From: Aliidiomarina sp.
GTDB lineage: Bacteria > Pseudomonadota > Gammaproteobacteria > Enterobacterales > Alteromonadaceae
Direction of reading: 5' to 3'
Length of the DNA: 64,000 nucleotides
Assembly (NCBI RefSeq): GCF_022565475.1
Contig: NZ_JAIUMR010000005.1
Location: 115,675-179,674 of the forward strand
Shown: positions 1 through 9,980 of the stretch, piece after piece
Numbering within the stretch: position 1 is the first letter of the stretch
Layout of the letters: the number at the start of each line of letters is the position of its first letter
The notes under the pieces: generated by a model
The model's database searches: none
Seen by the model: only the letters and a program-made list of their open reading frames with translations
What the model was told of the DNA's origin: nothing
Position numbers and translations under genes: made by a program

Positions 1-1157
1 GTGACGACGAATATAAAGAATTCTATAAGTCAGTCGCTCATGATTTCGATGAACCACTACTGTGGTCGCACAACAAAGTTGAAGGTAAGCATGAGTACAC
101 GAGCTTGCTTTATATTCCCAAGCGTGCACCTTGGGATCTGTGGAACCGCGACAACCAAAAGGGCATTAAACTCTATGTTCAGCGCGTCTTCATTATGGAC
201 GACGCCGAGCAATTTATGCCGACATATTTGCGCTTTGTGCGTGGTCTGATTGACTCCAATGACCTGCCGCTCAACGTCTCACGAGAAATTTTGCAAGACA
301 ATAAAGTCACGCGTGCGATGCGCAGTGCCAGCACCAAGAAGGTCTTGCAAAGCCTAGCAAAGCTCGCCCGCGATGATCAGGAAGCCTATGCCAGCTTCTG
401 GGACAACTTCGGTAACGTCTTAAAAGAAGGACCGGCTGAAGATCAAGGGAATATCGAGCGCATTTGTGAGCTGTTACGCTTTGCCAGTACGCACGAAGAC
501 AGTGATAAACAACGTGTATCACTCGACAGCTACATTGAGCGCATGAAAGAGGGTCAGGACAAGATTTACTATATTGTTGCCGACAGTTATGAAGCAGCGA
601 AAAATAATCCGGCCCTGGAAATTTTCCGTAAGAAAGGCGTGGAAGTGTTATTGTTGTCCGACCGCATTGACGAGTGGTTGATGAGCCACTTGGACGAGTA
701 CCAAGAGAAGAAATTCCAATCGGTAACTCGCGGTGATCTTGATTTAGGCACGCTTGAAGACGAAGCCGAAAAGAAAGAGCAAGAGCAACTCGAACAAGAT
801 TTCGCCACGACGGTTGAGCGTTTTAGCAAAACCCTCGGCGATAAAGTCAAAAAGGTTCGCGTGACCCATCGCCTTACCGATTCACCAGCCTGTATTGTCA
901 CAGACGACAACGATATGTCGACGCAGATGGCGAAACTGATGGAAGCGGCCGGCCAAAAAGTACCTGAAACCAAGTACATTTTTGAGCTCAACCCAGAACA
1001 TCCGTTAGTGCAACGGATTGCCAATGAGCAAGATGAAGCACGTTTTGGCGAGTGGGCGGAAGTTCTATTGGACCAAGCGACCTTGGCCGAACGGGGTAGC
1101 TTGAAGGACCCAAGCAGCTTTGTGCGCCGCTTAAACAAGTTGATGTTGGCAATGTAA
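1..1157 (+). CDS. htpG: HtpG (Hsp90) chaperone, 5' end missing
   Basis: This is the C-terminal part of the cytosolic ATP-dependent chaperone HtpG, a dimeric Hsp90 that remodels client proteins. The reading frame is open from base 3 and has no start codon in the window, so the N-terminal ATPase domain lies to the left. About 385 residues remain, covering the middle domain and the C-terminal dimerisation domain. Diagnostic stretches are [28 protein letters not shown] and [10 protein letters not shown], typical of Hsp90 middle domains. The end matches the usual HtpG C-terminus (RLNKLMLAM). The next gene is adk, a neighbour order common in gammaproteobacteria. Identification is secure; only the 5' part is absent. 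Confidence 0.97.
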   Translation, partial: DDEYKEFYKSVAHDFDEPLLWSHNKVEGKHEYTSLLYIPKRAPWDLWNRDNQKGIKLYVQRVFIMDDAEQFMPTYLRFVRGLIDSNDLPLNVSREILQDNKVTRAMRSASTKKVLQSLAKLARDDQEAYASFWDNFGNVLKEGPAEDQGNIERICELLRFASTHEDSDKQRVSLDSYIERMKEGQDKIYYIVADSYEAAKNNPALEIFRKKGVEVLLLSDRIDEWLMSHLDEYQEKKFQSVTRGDLDLGTLEDEAEKKEQEQLEQDFATTVERFSKTLGDKVKKVRVTHRLTDSPACIVTDDNDMSTQMAKLMEAAGQKVPETKYIFELNPEHPLVQRIANEQDEARFGEWAEVLLDQATLAERGSLKDPSSFVRRLNKLMLAM

Positions 1158-1176
1158 CTTTCCAGTTCATCTGATT

Positions 1177-1233
1177 AAGGCCGGCCAAGTCGGGGTTTTT
1201 AGCCCTATACGACGATGGTCGGCCTTGTTATTT
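1177..1233 (+). terminator. Possible htpG terminator
   Basis: An inverted repeat AAGGCCGGCC / GGTCGGCCTT (one G-T wobble) encloses a loop of about 30 bases, followed by a weak T-rich stretch (GTTATTTG). The long loop and poor T-tract make this a modest call. Confidence 0.4.
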
Positions 1234-1243
1234 GTGACCTTGA

Positions 1244-1951
<708 letters not shown>

Positions 1952-2031
1952 CAATGAAGGCGAAAATTTTCGCCTGTTAGGACGGTGGTAAGTCACGCTC
2001 GTCACTGGCGCCAAGAAAGCGTATTATAAAG

Positions 2032-2063
2032 CCCGAACAAGTCTTGATTTGTTCGGGTTTATT
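2032..2063 (+). terminator. Rho-independent terminator
   Basis: The stem CCCGAACAA / TTGTTCGGG (9 bp, 8-base loop) is followed by TTTATT. It probably ends adk transcription upstream of the MAPEG gene. Confidence 0.6.
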
Positions 2064-2135
2064 CTATGTATACGACCCTTGCTGCGGCTCAAATCGCGGC
2101 TTCATGCTCATTTAGCGCAAAAGGAAAACAGAACT

Positions 2136-2522
2136 ATGTTGTCGATTACCAGTTTATTTGCCGGTTTACTGACGCTCTTGTTAATGGTGCTGTCGTATCG
2201 AATTATTCGACTGCGTTGGCGTGATCGCGTCGGCATTGGCACCGGCGAAAGCTTAGATTTAAAAGTGGCTGTGCGCATTCACGGTAACTTTATTGAGTAT
2301 GTTCCGCTGGCACTGATTTTACTCGGTTTGTTAGAAATGAACGGCGTCAGCCCGCAATGGTTGTATGCGCTTGGTGGCCTGTTGTTTGTCGCCCGGATCA
2401 ATCATGCGATTGGCTTGACCAAAACCGCAGGAGTCAGCATCTATCGCAGTATTGGTGTGCTGGGTACGTTTGCAATGCTGATCATTGCGGCCATTTATTT
2501 ATTGGTGTTAGTTGTTGATTAA
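2136..2522 (+). CDS. MAPEG-superfamily membrane protein (YecN-like)
   Basis: This is a 128-residue integral membrane protein with four hydrophobic segments. The segment R-I-H-G-N-F-x-E-Y-V-P near residue 50 is the MAPEG signature (membrane-associated proteins in eicosanoid and glutathione metabolism). Bacterial members such as YecN are inner-membrane proteins of uncertain substrate, some with glutathione transferase or peroxidase activity. The ATG at 2136 follows an AAGGA ribosome site at 2121-2125. An upstream in-frame extension to 2049 overlaps the preceding terminator and is unlikely to be translated. The gene ends three bases before a hydrolase gene and probably shares its transcript. The family call is firm; the reaction is unknown. 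Confidence 0.85.
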   Translation: MLSITSLFAGLLTLLLMVLSYRIIRLRWRDRVGIGTGESLDLKVAVRIHGNFIEYVPLALILLGLLEMNGVSPQWLYALGGLLFVARINHAIGLTKTAGVSIYRSIGVLGTFAMLIIAAIYLLVLVVD

Positions 2523-2525
2523 GTT

Positions 2526-3311
2526 GTGACCAAAATGAATATCGTCGCTTTACATAGTTCCCAAAGTCATTCAGGGCAGTGGCGTGCGTTGAGCAAAGCA
2601 CTGGCCTTGGAACCTGACTTTACGCTGCACACGCCAGACCTAGTCGGTTATGGCCGTGCTCCAGCATTCGATCAACCGGCGGAGTCGTTTCGCTTTGCCG
2701 ATGAACTTGCCGCTCTGCAACAACAACTTCCTGCTGACGTTGCGCCCGGTGGTGAGCCGGTTGTTTTAGTTGGGCATTCGTTTGGTGGCGCGGTGGCTTT
2801 GCATTGGGCATTACGTTATCCACAGCAAGTTCAAGGTTTGGTCTTGTACGAACCGGTGAGTTTCCATGTTTTACCGGCAGGACATGCGGCACGAGAAGAA
2901 ATCGTGTCGATTGCGGAGAAAATGGACGCGCTTAGTCTTGAGCAAGCCGCGGCCTGCTTTGTTGATTATTGGAATCAGCCCGGCTATTTTTCACGTTTAC
3001 CGGAAAAAGCTCGGGCCTTGATGATTGCGCAGCAAGCGAAAGTGAATGCAGACTTTCACGCATTGTTGGATCAGCCAACGCAGTTAGCTGAATACGCCGC
3101 TGTAACGGTTCCTGTGGTGCTGATTCATGGCACACAGTCACCGCTTTCGAGCCAGACTGTTGCGCAATTGCTTGCTGCAACCTTACCAAACTGTCTCCAT
3201 TTAGACCTTGATGGTGGGCATATGGCCCCGTTAACTCAGTCGGCGCAAGTTAATCCGCTGATGTTGAATGGCATTCGCTACATTTGCGAGCAAATGCAGA
3301 CGACGAGTTAA
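2526..3311 (+). CDS. Alpha/beta-fold hydrolase
   Basis: A soluble alpha/beta hydrolase of about 261 residues. The nucleophile elbow GHSFGG places the serine near residue 85, an oxyanion-type HS motif occurs near residues 10-15, and GGHMAPL near the C-terminus supplies the likely catalytic histidine. The first possible start is GTG at 2526, 3 bases after the MAPEG stop; an ATG three codons later (2535) is an alternative, and neither has a clear Shine-Dalgarno. Three bases after its stop comes the desulfurase gene, so MAPEG, hydrolase and desulfurase look like one transcription unit. Substrate cannot be inferred. Confidence 0.8.
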   Translation: MTKMNIVALHSSQSHSGQWRALSKALALEPDFTLHTPDLVGYGRAPAFDQPAESFRFADELAALQQQLPADVAPGGEPVVLVGHSFGGAVALHWALRYPQQVQGLVLYEPVSFHVLPAGHAAREEIVSIAEKMDALSLEQAAACFVDYWNQPGYFSRLPEKARALMIAQQAKVNADFHALLDQPTQLAEYAAVTVPVVLIHGTQSPLSSQTVAQLLAATLPNCLHLDLDGGHMAPLTQSAQVNPLMLNGIRYICEQMQTTS

Positions 3312-3314
3312 ACC

Positions 3315-4505
3315 ATGAATTTCCGTTCAGACTTTGCGTTATTTCAGCAACAGCCAGAGCTTGTCTACCTGGACAGTGCTTCCTCCTGCCAAGTTCCGGA
3401 GTCGGTTGTTGGCGCTATGAGCGATTATCTGCGCGGACATCATGCGAATGTCCATCGTGGTAACTATCGTTTGAGCCAAACTGCAACTGAGCGTTATGAG
3501 CAGTCACGACAACGCATCGCTGACTTTTTGGTGACAACCGCGCAACAAGTCGTGTTTACTCAGGGTACCACCGATGGTTTGAACCGACTTGCAGCGGGTC
3601 TAGCGGCAAGAGTCCAGCGCGGTGACAACGTTGTCGTGTCGTTGGCGGAGCATCATGCCAATTTGCTGCCTTGGCAACGTGTCTGCCAACAACGCGGTGC
3701 TGAGTTACGCGTACTGCCGCTGGATAGCAGAGGTCGAATTGTGGCGGGCACTGCGTTGATCGATGCCAAAACGAAAGTGGTGGCGCTCACCCATGCGAGT
3801 AATGTACTGGGGGTCGTGAACCCATTAGACGAGGTCACCTCACGGGCGCGCGAGGTTGGTGCTTTGGTGGTGATTGATGCAGCGCAAACAGCGGCACATT
3901 TGCCCTTAGCGCCTGACCGCATGAACATCGATGCCTTAGTGTTTTCTGCCCATAAGGTCTATGGACCGACCGGCGTCGGCGCGTTATGGATGACCCCAGA
4001 GTTGGCTGCAACCTTACCCCTATATCAAGTTGGCGGTGGCATTGTTACCCAAGTAACGACACAGCACAGCGACTATGTTAGCGGTATTCAACGCTTCGAG
4101 CCAGGCACACCGAATTTAGTTGGCATTGCCGGCTTTGTGGCGGCGTTGGATTACCTTGAACAGGCTCGAGCGCAGGGAAGTGCTGGCTACTTGCAGGGCT
4201 TGATGACGGATTTGTTCACTATGTTGAACGAATTTCCAATGCTTCGTTGTTTGCCGCACGGCGATGGACGTGTGCCGGTGGTGAGTGTGACGAGTGACGA
4301 TCCGGACATGCATCCCAATGACATCGCCATGTTGCTGGATCAGCAGGACATCGCGGTTCGCAGCGGCCATCATTGTGCCCAACCGTTACTACACAGCTTA
4401 AGCCAACAAGGCTGCCTGCGCTTTTCCTTGGGTGTATATAATCAAACGGCGGATATCCAACGTTTACATGAGGGCCTCAGCAAGGCACTCGATTTACTTA
4501 GCTAG
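3315..4505 (+). CDS. Class V aminotransferase, CsdA/SufS-type cysteine desulfurase
   Basis: A 396-residue PLP enzyme of the group II cysteine desulfurases, which release sulfur from cysteine as an enzyme-bound persulfide. Visible landmarks are the N-terminal YLDSASSCQVP, HH at 113-114, DAAQ near residue 188, the PLP lysine at 214 in SAHKVYGPTG, and the catalytic cysteine near 354 in RSGHHCAQPLL. RSGHHCA is characteristic of SufS/CsdA rather than IscS. No sufE/csdE or other Fe-S assembly gene lies next to it, so its sulfur acceptor is unclear. It sits tightly behind a hydrolase gene and is followed 22 bases later by a MATE exporter. CsdA-like is my best reading. Confidence 0.87.
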   Translation: MNFRSDFALFQQQPELVYLDSASSCQVPESVVGAMSDYLRGHHANVHRGNYRLSQTATERYEQSRQRIADFLVTTAQQVVFTQGTTDGLNRLAAGLAARVQRGDNVVVSLAEHHANLLPWQRVCQQRGAELRVLPLDSRGRIVAGTALIDAKTKVVALTHASNVLGVVNPLDEVTSRAREVGALVVIDAAQTAAHLPLAPDRMNIDALVFSAHKVYGPTGVGALWMTPELAATLPLYQVGGGIVTQVTTQHSDYVSGIQRFEPGTPNLVGIAGFVAALDYLEQARAQGSAGYLQGLMTDLFTMLNEFPMLRCLPHGDGRVPVVSVTSDDPDMHPNDIAMLLDQQDIAVRSGHHCAQPLLHSLSQQGCLRFSLGVYNQTADIQRLHEGLSKALDLLS

Positions 4506-4527
4506 GTCCTTGAGGTAATTAGAACCG

Positions 4528-5910
4528 ATGCGACATTTATGGCCAGAAACGAAAAAACTCGGTTTATTGACCGGTCCGATCCTGATTGCGCAGCTGACGC
4601 AAATGATGATGGGTGTGGTCGACACCTTGATGTCAGGCCGAGTGGGGCCGACCGATCTTGCCGCGGTGGCTGTAGGCGGCGCCATCTGGATTCCGCTGAC
4701 CTTGATCATTTTCGGTTTTGGTTTGTCTTTGGCGCCTGTCGTTTCACATTGTGATGGTGCTGGTGACCGTTCCCAACTCGGTCGCCACCTGCAGCAGAAT
4801 CTCTATACGTGTATCATTACCGCGCTACTCACCGGCCTACTGATGTATTTAGCACCGTCGGTGCTTGCCGTGATGGACGTCGAGCCAGAATTTCGACGCA
4901 TGACCTTGGACTATTTGCACTATATTGTTTGGGGTTTACCGGCATTTGTTCTGTATGTGGTGCTGCGCAACTTCTGTGAAGGCTTGTCGCATACCATGCC
5001 GTCGTTAGTAATTGGCGTTATTGGCCTGCTCATCAACATCCCTGCAAACTATGTCTTTATCTACGGCAAGCTCGGCATGCCGGCATTAGGTGGTGCTGGT
5101 TCTGGTATTGCTTCGGCGCTTGTTCTGTGGGGGATGGCATTGAGCTTGTTGTTCTATGTGGTGTTGTCAAAGCGCTATCGTCCAGTGATGCCGTTTCGTC
5201 GCTTTTATCCACCGAATTGGGACGACATGTGGCACTTCACCCGGATCGGTTTTCCAATTTCAATGTCGTTGTTTTTCGAAACTTCATTGTTTGCTGCGGT
5301 GGCGATTCTCATCGCGCCATTAGGTGCGATTATGGTCTCTGGCCACCAGATTGCCTTAAACGTATCGTCGATTGTGTATATGTTCCCGCTCAGTTTAAGT
5401 ATGGCGGTAACCTTGCGGGTGGGCTTTGCACTCGGTTCGCGGCAGCCGGACGATGCCATGAATGCCTATAAAGTGGCTATGCTGCTTGGGCTCAGTTTTG
5501 CGACGATTAATGGTCTCGGCATGTGGCTCGGCGGACGTTGGCTGGCAAGCTTTTACACTGAAAACATGGAAATTATCCAGTTAGCGGGAACTTTGCTTGG
5601 TTTAGCGGCGATTTTCACCATTTCCGACACCTTCCAAGCGATTTCGATTGGCGCACTGCGTGGTTATAAAGATACCCGTGCGGCGATGGTCGTCACGCTG
5701 ATTGCCTATTGGCCGTTTGGCTTGACGGTCGGGATCATCTTGGCTTTGACCGATTTGATTGTGCCGCGCATGGGCGCAGCCGGCTTCTGGATTGGCTTTA
5801 TTTCCGGCTTAAGTGTCGCGGCCGTGCTATTAACCTTGCGCTTGTTCCGCGTCCACTCTGCTTGGGTGGCGAAAAATAATAAGCAGCACGCTCTTACGGA
5901 TGGCTCTTAA
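4528..5910 (+). CDS. MATE-family multidrug exporter (NorM-like)
   Basis: A 460-residue polytopic inner-membrane protein with about twelve hydrophobic helices in two similar halves. The start resembles NorM (TGPILIAQLTQMMMGVVDTLMSGRVG), a conserved MATE helix 1 region. Members export cationic drugs, dyes and fluoroquinolones in exchange for Na+ or H+. The ATG at 4528 has TGAGG about 13 bases upstream. It is the last gene of the plus-strand cluster before a 131-base gap. The subfamily is convincing; specific substrates are unknown. Confidence 0.9.
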   Translation: MRHLWPETKKLGLLTGPILIAQLTQMMMGVVDTLMSGRVGPTDLAAVAVGGAIWIPLTLIIFGFGLSLAPVVSHCDGAGDRSQLGRHLQQNLYTCIITALLTGLLMYLAPSVLAVMDVEPEFRRMTLDYLHYIVWGLPAFVLYVVLRNFCEGLSHTMPSLVIGVIGLLINIPANYVFIYGKLGMPALGGAGSGIASALVLWGMALSLLFYVVLSKRYRPVMPFRRFYPPNWDDMWHFTRIGFPISMSLFFETSLFAAVAILIAPLGAIMVSGHQIALNVSSIVYMFPLSLSMAVTLRVGFALGSRQPDDAMNAYKVAMLLGLSFATINGLGMWLGGRWLASFYTENMEIIQLAGTLLGLAAIFTISDTFQAISIGALRGYKDTRAAMVVTLIAYWPFGLTVGIILALTDLIVPRMGAAGFWIGFISGLSVAAVLLTLRLFRVHSAWVAKNNKQHALTDGS

Positions 5911-6000
5911 TGTTCATGATTCGAATGACTAAAGTCTAAATCATTTTCATCCTGAACTTTCGTTATTTAAACGCAATGTTTTTGGCCTTCTGGCGCACAC

Positions 6001-6032
6001 CCCGTATATTAAATTTTTGTTAAATTTACGGG
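6001..6032 (+). other. Hairpin in 5' leader of the DUF305/LVIVD gene
   Basis: An imperfect inverted repeat (CCCGT...ACGGG outside, AAATTT...AAATTT inside, with a small bulge) ends 9 bases before the ATG at 6042. That gene lacks an obvious Shine-Dalgarno, so the structure could affect translation or mark an operator. Function is inferred only from position. Confidence 0.35.
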
Positions 6033-6041
6033 TCAAGTCTC

Positions 6042-8570
6042 ATGCCACAAAATCGTCGTTCTCGACTACGTTTATCTCCGCTGGTGCTCGCGCTCGCAGC
6101 GGCCTCTTGTGTGACAGTCGCAATTGCTGATGTCCCACTTGTGCAACCGGGTGCCCCCGGGCAGTCCAGTCGTCAAATCAGTGCTGAAGATGCAATTCAG
6201 CTGGTGTCTGCGCGGTTCACGACTGCCGACGTGAAGTTCATGCAAGACATGATTCCACATCACCAGCAAGCGTTGGATATGACGGCTCTCCTTGTAGAAC
6301 GAACCAGCAGTAATGCCATGGTCGAGTTGGCTTCGCGGATCGAGCGTACGCAAGTCGATGAAATTGAATACATGACGCAATGGCTTACAGAGCGCGGACA
6401 AACTGTGCCGAGTCGCGATTGGAGTGAACATACGGATCACGGTCATCATGGTCACCACGGACATCACGGTCATGAAGAGCACAGCGGCCAGCAAATGATG
6501 GAAGGGATGGCAACACCCGAGCAAATGGAGGCGTTAGCCGCTTCGACTGGGCCTGATTTCGATCGGATGTTCCTTGAACTCATGATCAAACACCACGAAG
6601 GTGCATTGACCATGGTGGGTGACTTGTTACGCCATCGAGGTGCTGCGGAAGAAGCCGAGCTATTTGAGTTTGTCAATGAAGTTAAAAACGAGCAAGAAGC
6701 TGAAATCGGGCGAATGCTTGTCATGCTTGCTGGTTATTCGCCTGATCCACGGGCCGGCCTCGCCGCGGGATTCCGTGATGCTGGTGAAGCCATTTGGAAC
6801 ATGGAATTACTTGCTGCCTTACCGAAGCCAACGGGCTTCTATGATCCAGAAAATCCAGCCGGCCTGCCTGCAAGCCGCTTACGTGAACTTGCCAAAGTCG
6901 CTGAAGACAATGATACCGAGAGCACTGAAGCAGCTGCCGAAGTAAATGCTGAAGGAGAAACGCCAACGCGTTCAGGAGGTCCAAGCAATCGCCCGACGTT
7001 ACTCGATTTCGCGAACACGGACATGGCATTCTCGGATAACACGCTTGTCGTGGGTAGCTATCACGGCTTCAAAATTTATGACATTAGTCGCCATGGTGCA
7101 CCCGAGCTCATCAGTGCCGTCGTTTGTCCAGGTGGCCAAGGTGACGTATCAGTCGTCGGTGACTTGCTGATTATGTCGGTTGAACAAGGCAGTGGTCGTT
7201 TAGATTGCGGATTACGTGGTGTTGCAGGGCAAGTGAGTGAAGAGCGCTTCCGCGGTCTGCGTATTTTCGACATCAGTGACTTGACCATGCCGGTGCAAGT
7301 GGGCGCGGTGCAAACCTGCCGTGGTTCACACACCCACACGGTTGTTGCGAACGATGATAATCGTTTGATTGTTTATAACTCAGCCACCAGCTTTGTGCGT
7401 GAAGATGAAGAGCTCGAAGGATGTCTGAATAAAGACCCATTCCGCGATGATCGCACAGCGTTGTTCCGCATTGATGTCATCGAGATTCCAATCGATCGCC
7501 CACAAGACTCACGCATTATTCATAGTCCAGCAGTTTTTGCGGACCCTAACACCGGTAACCTCGCAGGTCTATGGGAGCGTGGTGACCATGGTCCGGGCAC
7601 GCAAACGACAAATGAAACGAATCATTGCCATGATATCACCGTATTCCCAGCAGCGAACCTCGCCGCAGGTGCGTGCTCAGGGAATGGTATTCTCTTTGAT
7701 ATCACTGACCCAGTGAATCCAGTGCGTATTGACGATGTGGTTGACCCAGGCTTTGCTTATTGGCACTCAGCAACGTTCAGTAACGACGGCAGTAAAGTGA
7801 TCTTCACGGATGAGTGGGGTGGTGGCACACGTCCTCGTTGTCGTGCATCCGACCCGATGCACTGGGGCGCGAATGCAATCTACGACATTGTCGACAATCA
7901 GCTCGTGTTCCGCAGCTATTACAAACTGCCAGCACCGCAAAGCGACACCGAAAACTGTGTTGCGCACAATGGTTCGCTGTTGCCGGTACCTGGTCGCGAC
8001 GTCATGGTTCAAGCCTGGTATCAAGGTGGTGTCTCGGTGTTTGACTTCACAGATTCGTCGAACCCGTTTGAGATTGCTTATTTTGATCGCGGCCCTGTTG
8101 ACGAGAAGACCTTGGTGACCGGTGGCTATTGGTCAACCTACTGGTATCGTGGCCTTGTTTACGGTACTGAAATTGTCCGTGGTTTGGATGTTCTTGAACT
8201 GGTACCGAGTGATTACATCAGCGCGAACGAGCTTGCTGCAGCTCTGTTGGTTGATAAGGGCAAGGAGTTTAATCCACAGTTGCAAGAAACGCTGAGCTGG
8301 CCGGCTGAACCAGTGATTGCACTCGCTTACAGAGACCAGCTGCAACGTGCTAACCGTCTTAGCGAAGCACAAGTGACGCAACTGACCAGCATGCTTGAAG
8401 AAACCGAGCAAGCGCTTGAGCGGGGTCGTCGTAATCGCGGATTATCTAATCGTCTGAATAGTATGGCCGCGGACATGAAGCGTGAGGCAAATTCCCGTGA
8501 AGGAATTGATCGCCAACGTTTGAATGGCTTGGGTGAGACTCTAGAAGGGCTTGCTGCTCGCTTACGTTAA
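6042..8570 (+). CDS. Exported DUF305 / His-rich / LVIVD-repeat fusion protein
   Basis: An 842-residue exported protein. Residues 1-29 form a signal peptide (basic start, hydrophobic core, end near AIAD). Residues 50-235 are a DUF305 domain, a four-helix ferritin-like fold associated with copper binding. Its two MxxHH motifs are MIPHHQQALDM (about 70-80) and MIKHHEGALTM (about 181-191). Between them is a His-rich linker (residues 130-147, repeated HHG units). A linker with low-complexity TESTEAAAEVN then leads into a beta-propeller of LVIVD-type repeats (about 320-700; repeated units such as GFKIYDIS, GLRIFDIS and GVSVFDF). A helical tail (about 750-842) ends the protein. The composition suggests periplasmic metal (Cu, Ni or Zn) handling, but this is inference; no metal-resistance genes flank it. 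Confidence 0.8.
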   Translation: MPQNRRSRLRLSPLVLALAAASCVTVAIADVPLVQPGAPGQSSRQISAEDAIQLVSARFTTADVKFMQDMIPHHQQALDMTALLVERTSSNAMVELASRIERTQVDEIEYMTQWLTERGQTVPSRDWSEHTDHGHHGHHGHHGHEEHSGQQMMEGMATPEQMEALAASTGPDFDRMFLELMIKHHEGALTMVGDLLRHRGAAEEAELFEFVNEVKNEQEAEIGRMLVMLAGYSPDPRAGLAAGFRDAGEAIWNMELLAALPKPTGFYDPENPAGLPASRLRELAKVAEDNDTESTEAAAEVNAEGETPTRSGGPSNRPTLLDFANTDMAFSDNTLVVGSYHGFKIYDISRHGAPELISAVVCPGGQGDVSVVGDLLIMSVEQGSGRLDCGLRGVAGQVSEERFRGLRIFDISDLTMPVQVGAVQTCRGSHTHTVVANDDNRLIVYNSATSFVREDEELEGCLNKDPFRDDRTALFRIDVIEIPIDRPQDSRIIHSPAVFADPNTGNLAGLWERGDHGPGTQTTNETNHCHDITVFPAANLAAGACSGNGILFDITDPVNPVRIDDVVDPGFAYWHSATFSNDGSKVIFTDEWGGGTRPRCRASDPMHWGANAIYDIVDNQLVFRSYYKLPAPQSDTENCVAHNGSLLPVPGRDVMVQAWYQGGVSVFDFTDSSNPFEIAYFDRGPVDEKTLVTGGYWSTYWYRGLVYGTEIVRGLDVLELVPSDYISANELAAALLVDKGKEFNPQLQETLSWPAEPVIALAYRDQLQRANRLSEAQVTQLTSMLEETEQALERGRRNRGLSNRLNSMAADMKREANSREGIDRQRLNGLGETLEGLAARLR

Positions 8571-8577
8571 TCACTAG

Positions 8578-8608
8578 CGCGGTGCGATGCACCGCGAAGA
8601 GTTCTTTT
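8578..8608 (+). terminator. Possible terminator after the DUF305/LVIVD gene
   Basis: The stem CGCGGTGC / GCACCGCG with a GAT loop starts 8 bases after the stop codon and is followed by AAGAGTTCTTTTA. The stem is strong but the T-tract is displaced. Confidence 0.45.
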
Positions 8609-8632
8609 ACTCTAAAAAATGCCGAGCAATGC

Positions 8633-8659
8633 CCTAATGCTTGTCAGTGAAGCATTAGG
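8633..8659 (+). other. 10-bp inverted repeat upstream of the ChaN-like gene
   Basis: CCTAATGCTT and AAGCATTAGG flank a 7-base loop, 25 bases before the proposed TTG start at 8684. It may be a second terminator (followed by GTTGGGTTT), an operator or an RNA hairpin; the sequence alone does not decide. Confidence 0.4.
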
Positions 8660-8683
8660 CGTTGGGTTTAGATGGAGGATAGT

Positions 8684-9916
8684 TTGAAATCACTACTGTT
8701 GATTATCGCTGTACTTGCCAGTTTTAATACCTTTGCCAGTACTCAATCCGCGGAAGAGTATATCGAGGAAGTTAACAAAGCATTTGGTCGCTTTTTTGAA
8801 GCAACAAACGGTAAGAGCTTTAGTCAGCAGGTCATAGCTATCGAAGCGCTTTATTTAGAGTTTGAGGATAATGAAGCTGTACAAGATGTTCTTCTACAAA
8901 GCCTCGGCGACGTGTATTCGTTTCTAGGCCTGCATCAGCGGGCTTTAATGACAGTTGATAGCCGAGTCATTGAATCCGGAACGTTCTATGATGAAATAAA
9001 GCGCTTTGAAGTACATGATGCCATCGCCGCGATTTTGGAAAGATCTTCGGTGCATCAATTCGTGATGATAAATGAAGCACATCATGTTCCTAAACATAGG
9101 GTCTTAACGTATCAGTTACTTGCAGGCTTGTGGGAGCAGGGTTATCGCTATTTAGCTTTGGAAGCGTTGGCCGAAAATGCTGAGCAAAATATTACGATAG
9201 AGCATATTCCTCTTAATGCTGGTCATTATACGAAGGAGCCAATTTTCGCGAACTTGTTGCTCTATGCGCAAGAGCTTGGCTTCCAATTGGTCTCATATGA
9301 TTATGGCTTTGAAATTCAAGGCACTATTGCAGAAAGAGAAAAGAGTGGCGCGAGCAACCTCCGTGAAAAGATATTCACTCAAAATCCTGATGCGAAAGTG
9401 ATCATCCATGTTGGCTATAACCACATCAACGAAGAAAGTAGGCTCGCCCATTATCTGAAAGAGTCACTTGGACTTGACCCTTTAACGATTAACCAAACGG
9501 ATATTGGCGAAAAAAGCGAGCAACAATATGAATCTGAAAGTTATGCATGGATGATTGCTAACCACGCTTTTGATTTACCAATTGTACTATTGAACGAAGC
9601 GGGCGAGCTTTGGTCAGCAAGCAGCAATAAATATGACGTGAATGTAATTTGGCCGAGGACTGTATACATTCAAAACCGCCCTGACTGGGCTTATCTAGGC
9701 CGGGTTTTGAAGCTAACTGACCTTGCTTGGTGCCAAGAAATATTCCCCTGTACCGTCGAGGTCTATAACTCGAAATCGGAGGGGGCAGTTCCAACTGATC
9801 GCATCTTAATCTTATCGGAGAATGATACCACTGGTGTTTTTATCTCACCTTCGAGTCGTAAAATAAAAGTAACCAACGCGGCTGGCGATAGGTTGCATAC
9901 CGAGATAATTGATTAA
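8684..9916 (+). CDS. Exported ChaN/EreA-like protein of unknown function
   Basis: About 410 residues. I place the start at TTG 8684, not the ATG at 8672, because GGAGG (8674-8678) lies within the first codons of the longer frame and sits 5 bases before the TTG. The shorter product begins MKSLLLIIAVLASF...FAS, a clean signal peptide. The middle has EAHHVPKHR (about residue 130), LALEAL and HVGYNHI (about residue 247). These resemble the Glu/His sites of the EreA/ChaN superfamily (erythromycin esterase, haem-binding ChaN, TIKI proteases). Two cysteines near the end (WCQEIFPC) could form a disulfide. Codon use looks more AT-rich than in neighbours. No function is assigned; the superfamily call is tentative. 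Confidence 0.7.
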   Translation: MKSLLLIIAVLASFNTFASTQSAEEYIEEVNKAFGRFFEATNGKSFSQQVIAIEALYLEFEDNEAVQDVLLQSLGDVYSFLGLHQRALMTVDSRVIESGTFYDEIKRFEVHDAIAAILERSSVHQFVMINEAHHVPKHRVLTYQLLAGLWEQGYRYLALEALAENAEQNITIEHIPLNAGHYTKEPIFANLLLYAQELGFQLVSYDYGFEIQGTIAEREKSGASNLREKIFTQNPDAKVIIHVGYNHINEESRLAHYLKESLGLDPLTINQTDIGEKSEQQYESESYAWMIANHAFDLPIVLLNEAGELWSASSNKYDVNVIWPRTVYIQNRPDWAYLGRVLKLTDLAWCQEIFPCTVEVYNSKSEGAVPTDRILILSENDTTGVFISPSSRKIKVTNAAGDRLHTEIID

Positions 9917-9980
9917 AATGCTGGTGTATCGGTTAGCAAAATCCCGCGTGAATCATACCCATAAAAGGAAGCGCGCAGCG

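Noticed and set aside
1..249. Open frame over the first 249 bases
   Set aside because: It is out of frame with htpG, whose coding sequence fills the same bases.
587..1138. Long minus-strand open frame opposite htpG
   Set aside because: It is a Ser-rich shadow of the htpG coding sequence without a ribosome site.
8672..9916. ATG at 8672 as start of the ChaN-like gene
   Set aside because: It overlaps the GGAGG ribosome site that fits the TTG at 8684, and the shorter product has the better signal peptide.
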